A stretch of 64,000 nt of DNA from RUG11247 sp045649485. Lineage in GTDB: Bacteria; Bacillota; Clostridia; Christensenellales; Aristaeellaceae. Under the pieces are notes generated by a model. That model saw only the letters and a program-made list of their open reading frames with translations. It was not told the DNA's origin and ran no database searches. The DNA lies in the NCBI GenBank assembly GCA_045649485.1, contig JAZRPZ010000073.1, positions 124,001 to 188,000 of the forward strand, in the 5' to 3' direction. Below, piece after piece: positions 58,351 to 64,000 of this stretch. The position numbers and the translations under genes are program-made. Position 1 is the first letter of the stretch, and the number at the start of each line of letters is the position of its first letter.

Positions 58351-59475
58351 TCAGAATACAATATCTCCGAACCTGTAGCCTTCGGGAAGTTCTTCTTCCT
58401 CAAGGAATTCGAATTCCTCATCCATAAGCGTAGGCAGGAATGCTTCGAAGGGAGGCACATCAAACTCACACGCGTAGTTGCTTGCGCCAAACCAACCGCC
58501 TTCCTTTGCGCGCAGATTCAGATCACGGGCAAACTTGGTGTGGTTGCAGCAATCGTGTACGGCTGCGGACCATTTCTCTTCGTCCGCCATCTTCATAAAC
58601 TCAAGAGTAAGCTCATGGCTCCAGATAGGAGAAATATATCCGTGACGGCAGATATACATGGGCTCTCCCTCATAATTCCAGATATTATTGGGATTGAGGT
58701 GCAGTTCGGCACAGTTGAAGAAATCAACACCCGTTGCGAGAATCGCTTCCTTCTTTTCCATGAAAGAATCAAAGAATTCGGGAGTCATGGGAGTTTCAAT
58801 ACCGACATACTTAATGTACTTCTTGGCGGTTGCAATATTGGCAATTACCTTATCGGCACAGTTGGTAGCACCGAGATTGAATCGCAACTCATCAAGTCCT
58901 GCTTCGCCCAGTGCCTTCAGATTTTCTTCATTTGCAAGAGTACCGTTTGTATACATGTGCTGATGTATGCCCGCATCATGGAATTTGCGGATGATCCCAT
59001 AGTACTTTTCGATTTCCATGAAGGGTTCAAGGTACACATAAGAAATGCCGGTGGGTCTGTTGGGCATGGTAAGCAGAAGGTCGATATCCTTCTCCTTGAA
59101 CTTGGTGCCGCCGATCTCCCACATACCTTCACCAATCGGAGGCTGACAATCCAGTTCACCATAGTTATAGCAGAAACGGCATTCAATATTGCACTTGTTT
59201 GTTTTGCGGATGGCACTGAGGCCTGTGCCGGTAAGGCAGGAACGGCAGCCCAGAGAGAACTTATCATCGCCGCCAACATAGTGAGTCCTGCCGCACAGAG
59301 ACTTCAGACCCTTTATATCTTTGCGCATTGCGTCAATGCGTGCGTCTACTGCGTCCTCTATCTGAGAGAATACCGCATAAATTATCTCACGCTGACGAGG
59401 CATGATTTCCTCGTAATCAGGCAGCTGAGCAAAAAACTCAAACCAGGCAAGTGCATCCTTTTTAGATATTTTCAT
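58351..59475 (-). CDS. radical SAM protein with extra cysteines
   Basis: 374 residues. The radical SAM motif is Cys95, Cys99 and Cys102 (CNIECRFCYNYG). Further cysteines at 61, 77, 80 and 110 and several near the C-terminus (for example HDCCNHT) could hold an auxiliary cluster. YLEPFMEIEKYY and NGTLANEENLKALGEAGLD fit the barrel. The C-terminal end is very acidic (EFEFLEEEELPEG). It overlaps the upstream HAD gene by 14 nt and is the last gene of a sugar-nucleotide operon. The substrate is unknown. Confidence 0.8.
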   Translation of the reverse strand: MKISKKDALAWFEFFAQLPDYEEIMPRQREIIYAVFSQIEDAVDARIDAMRKDIKGLKSLCGRTHYVGGDDKFSLGCRSCLTGTGLSAIRKTNKCNIECRFCYNYGELDCQPPIGEGMWEIGGTKFKEKDIDLLLTMPNRPTGISYVYLEPFMEIEKYYGIIRKFHDAGIHQHMYTNGTLANEENLKALGEAGLDELRFNLGATNCADKVIANIATAKKYIKYVGIETPMTPEFFDSFMEKKEAILATGVDFFNCAELHLNPNNIWNYEGEPMYICRHGYISPIWSHELTLEFMKMADEEKWSAAVHDCCNHTKFARDLNLRAKEGGWFGASNYACEFDVPPFEAFLPTLMDEEFEFLEEEELPEGYRFGDIVF

Positions 59476-60169
59476 TTAGGTACCCCTCCTGTAATATCAG
59501 CCTGTGAACAATATCCACAAGCTGGGTCATGTCATTTATCACATAATCCGGCTTTATATCCGAATCCCTGAAAAACTTTCGTTTTATATGACAGGTTTTC
59601 AATCCTACCTGCTTTGGTCCTGCAACATCATCTGCCAATGAATCGCCAACAAACAAAGCTTCTTCAGGATAAATTTCAGCTTCAGAAAGTATCTTCTGAT
59701 AAAATTCAGCTTCGGGTTTATATGCACGCAGAGATTCCGATGTGAATATTCCATCAAACCGCATTCCGCTTCTTGCAATATCCTGCATCAATGGCGCAGT
59801 ATCCGTTGTAGAACCGATATACACACGCGCATATCTGCTTATCTCTGCAATTACACCCGGAACTTCAGGATAAGCCTTGCGCTTTCCCAATGTCGCAAGC
59901 ATGATATTCACATCATCGGCTGCAGTTCCCGCAATTCCGTATTCAGAATACAACACAATAGCATCGCGCCGAAATATCTCCTCTTCCGAGACGAAGTCTA
60001 CACGCGAATCTATATGATAGCGGTGCAATTCTTTCCAGCGTGAATAAAACTGCCTTTCGTCTATATCTTCCCTGCCCCTAAATGCAAGCATTTTCCTTGC
60101 CGCATCTACAGAACCGGTTCCGGTATCAAAAAGCGTTCCGTATGCATCAAAAATAACAGCCTTCAGCAT
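59462..60169 (-). CDS. HAD phosphatase, haloacid-dehalogenase-like
   Basis: 235 residues. Motif I is FDAYGTLFDTG (Asp8 nucleophile, with Tyr then Gly before Thr), as in haloacid dehalogenases and their phosphatase relatives. Motif II is GSTTDT, Lys in YKPEAEFY is motif III, and FVGDSLADDV is motif IV. Together with the kinase and nucleotidyltransferase upstream it may recycle a sugar phosphate. GGATGAT precedes the ATG. True dehalogenase activity is unlikely. Confidence 0.8.
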   Translation of the reverse strand: MLKAVIFDAYGTLFDTGTGSVDAARKMLAFRGREDIDERQFYSRWKELHRYHIDSRVDFVSEEEIFRRDAIVLYSEYGIAGTAADDVNIMLATLGKRKAYPEVPGVIAEISRYARVYIGSTTDTAPLMQDIARSGMRFDGIFTSESLRAYKPEAEFYQKILSEAEIYPEEALFVGDSLADDVAGPKQVGLKTCHIKRKFFRDSDIKPDYVINDMTQLVDIVHRLILQEGYLNENI

Positions 60170-60170
60170 A

Positions 60171-60905
60171 TCATCCGGTTATTCCGCGATAGTCACGCTG
60201 TACTTTATTGTAGCTTTCAATATCGCCGATATCATATCTGCTGCCGGGCATCTCCATGCTGTGCACAGGCCGTCTTGCAGACATCCACACAAGCAGGTTA
60301 CCGGGCGCATCCACAGGGCATCCTTCGGCAATCGCTTCGGATATAAGCCTTGCGTCAGCTGCAGTATAGAAATAAAACGGCGGAGTGCACCAATTGGTTT
60401 CGGGCTCAGCAGGCTTTTCCACCATCTTCAGTATGCGGTCGTTTTCATCCACTACCACCATCGCACTTTTGCGTATTTTAGCCTTTTCAGGTTCAAAATA
60501 GCGCATAGAGCAACTGGTCTGCTTCTTCATGGAATAATCAATGAAGCTGTTCAGAGAGAAATCAAGCACATTATCTCCTGCAAGCACCAGAATATCATCG
60601 CTTATTCCGCAGGTGTCGATTGCAAGCTGAATATCTCTTACCGCGCCGAGGCGAGTTTCATTATTCTCCGTGCCGTCATCTATCACTGTGACCAAAGGTT
60701 TATCTGCCGCCCAGGCATAGAAATGGTCGGCATATTTATGATTTGAAACGACGATATAACCGTCAATGACGCCCGATACGTCTATATCATCGATAAGCCA
60801 ATCGAGTATCGTCTTTTCACCGACCTTCAAAAGCGGTTTTGGAAAATTCTCGGTCAGCGGGTAAAGTCTGGTCGCATATCCGGCCGCAAGTATTATACAC
60901 TTCAT
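60171..60905 (-). CDS. sugar-1-phosphate nucleotidyltransferase
   Basis: 244 residues with the GT-A-like signature ILAAGYATRLYPLTENFPKP (5-24) and sugar-site LVLAGDNVLDF. Such enzymes join NTP and a sugar-1-phosphate to give an NDP-sugar. It overlaps the GHMP kinase gene by 4 nt (ATGA). The kinase would make the sugar-1-phosphate it needs. It is shorter than RmlA/GalU (about 290) and closest in length to single-domain transferases. Nucleotide preference cannot be read. Confidence 0.85.
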   Translation of the reverse strand: MKCIILAAGYATRLYPLTENFPKPLLKVGEKTILDWLIDDIDVSGVIDGYIVVSNHKYADHFYAWAADKPLVTVIDDGTENNETRLGAVRDIQLAIDTCGISDDILVLAGDNVLDFSLNSFIDYSMKKQTSCSMRYFEPEKAKIRKSAMVVVDENDRILKMVEKPAEPETNWCTPPFYFYTAADARLISEAIAEGCPVDAPGNLLVWMSARRPVHSMEMPGSRYDIGDIESYNKVQRDYRGITG

Positions 60906-62074
60906 ACCCTAACTCCATCAGCACTTTTGCAGAAATGTATCGAAAACTTATCTCTGAGTGCGGGATATTCCTTGAGATAACCATCTGTCATATGCCTGAC
61001 GATACTCTCACGGTGAGCAGGATCAATGAGCGCTATACAGCAGCCTTTGAAACCTGCGCCGGAAAATCTGCCGCCGTAGATTCCGTCAGCAGTGCGCATA
61101 AGCTCATAAAGGGTTTTGAGTTCATCAGAACCGGTCTCGTAATTCTCAATGGAGGACCTGCCGCTTTCAAAAACAAGTCTGCCGTATTCGGCAATATCCC
61201 CTCTGCACCATGCCTTTACGCCAAGTTCTACCCTTTCAAATTCCTCAAAGCAATGCTGCGCCCTTTTTGCCCAGTTTTCCGGAAGCATGTGTCTGTATCT
61301 TTCATATACATCAACCGGAATGTTGCGCAGATAAGCTTCGGAATATTTGCCGTAGTCCATTCCTGCATATGCCATAAGTGCATACGCGGCACTTTTGCAT
61401 TCATCTACGCGCATATTGTATCCTGTGCCGGCAAGAGAACGTTCTATTCCGCTGAAGAAAACGGCAATCTCATATTCGGGCATGTCGGGATGCTGAGGTA
61501 TGAGCTCATATTCATCGGTAAGAGTATCCAGATACAGGAGGTGGTCTTTTCTGGACAGCACCTCACAGCTCTGATCGAGCTTTCCGCAGGAAACTCCCAC
61601 ATATTCATTTTCAGCTTCCTTGGCAATCATTATAAGTTCATGATCATCAAGCGAAATATTATTTACCTTGCAGAGCGCAGACAGGAATGCGATGATTACA
61701 GCAGCCGATGAAGAAAGCCCGCCAATAGGCAGCGAACCTTCAATAACACCGCACATACCTATTCTGAGAGGATATCTTTTTGCAAGAGCGATCGTTGCGC
61801 CGCGCAGATGATCAGCCCAATCGAACTGTCGCGGAGAAGGAACGCTTGCTATATGCCACTGTGCACGCTTATCGAAATTCAGCGAATGCAGTTCAATAAC
61901 ACCGTTCTGCTTTGGACCATAGGCAATATTAATGCCTTTATCCAGCGCAAGACCGGTGATCTTCCCCAACTGATGATCGATATGTGCGCCTATCGGGCAC
62001 ACCCGATAAGGCGAAAAAGCAATGCCCTCAGGCACACGTTTATAGTTTTTTTCGAAAACATCGGCAACTTTCAT
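60902..62074 (-). CDS. GHMP-family sugar kinase, galacturonokinase-like
   Basis: 390 residues from ATG 62074 (GGAG 8 bp upstream; ATG 62080 is closer than usual). The N-terminal motif, RVCPIGAHIDHQLG (about 24-37), differs from galactokinase (RVNLIGEHTDYNxG) and is closest to plant galacturonokinase as I recall it. The ATP-binding GLSSSAA (about 119-125) and the C-terminal FSGAGFKGCCIAL are typical GHMP. It likely makes a sugar-1-phosphate for the next gene. Galactose is still possible. Confidence 0.82.
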   Translation of the reverse strand: MKVADVFEKNYKRVPEGIAFSPYRVCPIGAHIDHQLGKITGLALDKGINIAYGPKQNGVIELHSLNFDKRAQWHIASVPSPRQFDWADHLRGATIALAKRYPLRIGMCGVIEGSLPIGGLSSSAAVIIAFLSALCKVNNISLDDHELIMIAKEAENEYVGVSCGKLDQSCEVLSRKDHLLYLDTLTDEYELIPQHPDMPEYEIAVFFSGIERSLAGTGYNMRVDECKSAAYALMAYAGMDYGKYSEAYLRNIPVDVYERYRHMLPENWAKRAQHCFEEFERVELGVKAWCRGDIAEYGRLVFESGRSSIENYETGSDELKTLYELMRTADGIYGGRFSGAGFKGCCIALIDPAHRESIVRHMTDGYLKEYPALRDKFSIHFCKSADGVRV

Positions 62075-62104
62075 CTGCATAACTCCGTTTGGTGATATAC
62101 ATTT

Positions 62105-62133
62105 ATTTTAATATACATTCAGTTTTCCGTCAA
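62105..62133 (-). promoter_or_regulatory. promoter of the GHMP kinase operon
   Basis: TTGACG (62128-62133), 17-bp spacer, TAAAAT (62105-62110), reading leftward, about 30 bp before the start. Confidence 0.65.
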
Positions 62134-62151
62134 CTGCAGGCGCATTAAATC

Positions 62152-62191
62152 AAAAATAGTACCCTCCCCCGTATATCTACAGAGGAGGGTA
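62152..62191 (-). terminator. terminator after proS
   Basis: Stem TACCCTCC (62160-62167) with GGAGGGTA (62184-62191) and a 16-nt loop; reading leftward it is followed by CTATTTTTGA. Confidence 0.75.
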
Positions 62192-62209
62192 AACATTCCG
62201 TTCCTGAAA

Positions 62210-63937
62210 TTACAGACGGCAGTTCAGCTTGTTGAGCTCTTCAACAACGTAGTTGTATACGAAATCGATAGCTTCTTCTGCGGGCTTACGATCCTGGAAG
62301 GACTTATCACGGGCAGAAACTTCGATGGTGCCGTTCTTGAGGCCCTTGGGGCTTACGATAACGCGTACGGGTACGCCCAGCAGGTCAGCATCTGCGAACA
62401 TAACGCCGGCGCTTACGGGACGGTCATCCCAGATAACCTCTACGCCCTTTGCGGTAAGCTCATCGTAGATCTTTTGAGACATGGCGGCAACTTCCTCGTT
62501 GTCTGCGCGCATGGAGCAGAGATGTACGTGCCAGGGAGCGATGGAGATGGACCAGATGGGGCCGTAATCATCACGATGTGCTTCGCATACGGAAGCGGCC
62601 AGACGCCCAACGCCGATGCCGTAGCAGCCCATGATGGGATTCTTCATGGAACCATCCTGATCAACATAGGTCATGCCCATGGACTCAGTGTACTTGGTGC
62701 CAAGCTGGAAGATATTGCCGACTTCGATACCGCGGGAGGTATAGATGGAGGGCTTGCCGCAAACGGGGCAGATGCCGCCGTCATATGCCTTGGCAACGTC
62801 TACGAACTCAACTTCGCCGATCTCGCGCTGGAGATTGAAACCGGTGTAGTGCATGTCCTTCTCATTGGCGCCGGTAACGAACCAGTTGATGCCCTTGAGA
62901 GAGGTATCGAATACTACCTTTACATCAGCAGGCAGACCCTTGGGGCCGATGAAGCCGGCGCACAGACCGGAATCCTCAGTGATCTCAGCTGCGTGGATCT
63001 CAGCCTTGATGTGGTTGCGGAGCTTGGTTTCATTGATATCCAGATCGCCGCGCAGGAAAGCAACTACATACTTGTCGGTCAGGTTCTCCTGATATACAAC
63101 TGCCTTGCAGGTGGAAGCAGCATTGACCTTCAGGAATGCGCACAGATCCTCGATGGACTTAACATCGGGGGTGGAAACCTTTTCGAGGTCAGCGATCTCG
63201 CCGGCTTCGTTGTTAACGATGCAGGGAGCAGCTTCCATGTTGGCGCGGTAGTCGCAATCATGGCACAGAACAATGGTATCCTCGCCAACGGGAGTGAGCA
63301 GCATGTACTCATGGGAAACCTTGCCGCCCATCATGCCGCTGTCGGAAGCAACAGCAACAACTTCCTTAACGCCTGCGCGGGCGAAGATGCGGTTGTATGC
63401 ATCATAGCAGATCTGATAGTAGTTCTCCAGATCCTCCTGAGATGTATGGAAGGAATAAGCATCCTTCATGGTGAACTCGCGAACGCGGATCAGACCGCCG
63501 CGGCAGCGGGGCTCATCACGGAACTTGGTCTGGATCTGATAGATCATGAAGGGATACTGAGTGTAGGAATCTGCAACATCACGTACGAAGTGAACAGAAG
63601 CCTCTTCGTGGGTCATGCCCAGAACCATGTCGGAACCGGAACGGTCGGTAAAGCGAAGCAGTTCGCTGCCGATAGAATCGTAACGGCCGGACTCACGCCA
63701 CAGAGAAGCGGGCATTGCAACGGGGAACATCAGTTCCTGACCGTCGATACGGTTCATTTCCTCACGGATGATCTTTTCGATCTTGGAGGTGATGCGCTTG
63801 GTGATGGGGAAAAGAGTAAAGATGCCGTTGCCGACGGGCTTGATGTAACCGCCGCGCATCATCAGCGCCTGGCTGGCTATCTGGCAATCGGCAGGAGTTT
63901 CCTTATAACGCTTGGAGACAAGGTTCTTAAGCTTCAT
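62210..63937 (-). CDS. proS: prolyl-tRNA synthetase, bacterial type
   Basis: 575 residues, the length of the E. coli-type enzyme with an editing (INS) domain between motifs 2 and 3 (about 225-385). It opens KLKNLVSKRYKETPADCQIA; motif 1/2 region contains RFTDRSGSDMVLGMTHEEA and TKFRDEPRCRGGLIRVREF; motif 3 is GCYGIGVGRL. It charges tRNA-Pro and clears Ala-tRNA-Pro. AAGGAGAG lies about 8 bp before the ATG. A terminator hairpin just upstream suggests leader control. Confidence 0.96.
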   Translation of the reverse strand: MKLKNLVSKRYKETPADCQIASQALMMRGGYIKPVGNGIFTLFPITKRITSKIEKIIREEMNRIDGQELMFPVAMPASLWRESGRYDSIGSELLRFTDRSGSDMVLGMTHEEASVHFVRDVADSYTQYPFMIYQIQTKFRDEPRCRGGLIRVREFTMKDAYSFHTSQEDLENYYQICYDAYNRIFARAGVKEVVAVASDSGMMGGKVSHEYMLLTPVGEDTIVLCHDCDYRANMEAAPCIVNNEAGEIADLEKVSTPDVKSIEDLCAFLKVNAASTCKAVVYQENLTDKYVVAFLRGDLDINETKLRNHIKAEIHAAEITEDSGLCAGFIGPKGLPADVKVVFDTSLKGINWFVTGANEKDMHYTGFNLQREIGEVEFVDVAKAYDGGICPVCGKPSIYTSRGIEVGNIFQLGTKYTESMGMTYVDQDGSMKNPIMGCYGIGVGRLAASVCEAHRDDYGPIWSISIAPWHVHLCSMRADNEEVAAMSQKIYDELTAKGVEVIWDDRPVSAGVMFADADLLGVPVRVIVSPKGLKNGTIEVSARDKSFQDRKPAEEAIDFVYNYVVEELNKLNCRL

Positions 63938-63964
63938 GGATATATCTCTCCTTTTGAATAGTCA

Positions 63965-64000
63965 AATAAAAACGCTCCGCCCCTTTTGCAGGGGCGAAGC
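63965..64000 (-). terminator. terminator hairpin just upstream of proS
   Basis: Stem GCTTCGCCCC / GGGGCGGAGC with one mismatch (63991-64000 with 63974-63983), reading leftward into GTTTTTATT. It ends 28 bp before the proS ATG. It could end an upstream gene or be the attenuator of a proS T-box leader lying beyond the window edge. Confidence 0.75.

Noticed and set aside
58351..59475. Radical SAM gene as a RiPP or SPASM-peptide maturase
   Set aside because: No small precursor-like ORF with a ribosome site was seen in the flanking sequence, and the operon partners are sugar-nucleotide enzymes.
62474..63961. 495-codon plus-strand frame opposite proS
   Set aside because: Antisense to a well-supported proS; Asp/Gly/Ala-rich shadow with no domain and no Shine-Dalgarno.

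Overview
This 64-kb window looks like the chromosome of an endospore-forming, low-to-mid-GC Clostridia-type Firmicute, probably an uncultured gut lineage. The evidence is a complete spoIIA operon (spoIIAA-spoIIAB-sigF) with a sigma-H-type promoter, spoVT, a SpoIIQ-like M23 protein, the Firmicute ctsR-mcsA-mcsB-clpC heat-shock operon with a CtsR box, a Bacillus-type LexA box, a RicA/YlbF protein next to miaB, rqcP, and DUF1540/DUF1848/DUF2284 proteins. I cannot place it below class. No prophage, IS element, CRISPR array or plasmid signature is visible; genes are dense, and the only stretch above 300 bp without a gene is 37762-38071.

Layout. 1-5.1 kb (+): end of a SpoIID/LytB protein, a ZnuA-fold lipoprotein lacking the usual histidines, rnhA, an AlaX editing protein, a MATE transporter and a HAD phosphatase. 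5.1-7.3 kb: lexA (-), divergent from an 8-cysteine mini-protein (+), then a Xer-type recombinase. 7.3-20 kb (-): one long unit running from a radical SAM pair through RNase G, miaB, ricA, mutS, mutL and miaA to a methionine-gamma-lyase-like enzyme. 20-25.8 kb: spoIIA operon and a short FtsH-like protease (-), then a class A PBP (+). 25.8-34.4 kb (-): ctsR operon; mtnN, ispDF and rqcP; hup; a truncated YabN; spoVT. 34.5-41.4 kb: tcdA, DUF1540, tRNA-Lys, a GH63-like hydrolase, an unknown two-gene membrane/zinc-ribbon pair, and a DUF1848 protein. 41.5-49.8 kb (-): plsX-acpP-rnc-smc-ftsY, then nagA and a sirtuin. 49.9-58.3 kb (+): trpS, folC, rsmH, a TGT-like protein, an ArmA/Rmt-like 16S rRNA methyltransferase, rsmI, a SpoIIQ-like protein, a small kinase, DUF2284 and a GmhB-like phosphatase. 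58.3-64 kb (-): proS, then a GHMP (galacturonokinase-like) kinase, nucleotidyltransferase, HAD and radical SAM operon.

The most notable observation is at 52.3-55.9 kb. The 251-residue protein at 54291-55046 matches, along its length and in every motif I can recall, the 16S rRNA m7G1405 methyltransferases (ArmA/RmtB family) known for aminoglycoside resistance. It lies in a housekeeping operon between rsmH (N4 of C1402) and rsmI (2'-O of C1402). It overlaps by 4 nt a TGT-like transglycosylase whose base-recognition loop is altered. Three predicted methyltransferases for the same few nucleotides of the decoding site, plus a TGT-like enzyme, suggest an intrinsic decoding-site modification module.

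Secondary leads are the galacturonokinase-like sugar-nucleotide operon with its radical SAM protein, the unknown pair at 38072-40399, a Shine-Dalgarno sequence held in a terminator before the SpoIIQ-like gene, and a 36-bp palindrome before the Xer-type gene. Functions rest on motif recognition by eye; no database or folding program was run.
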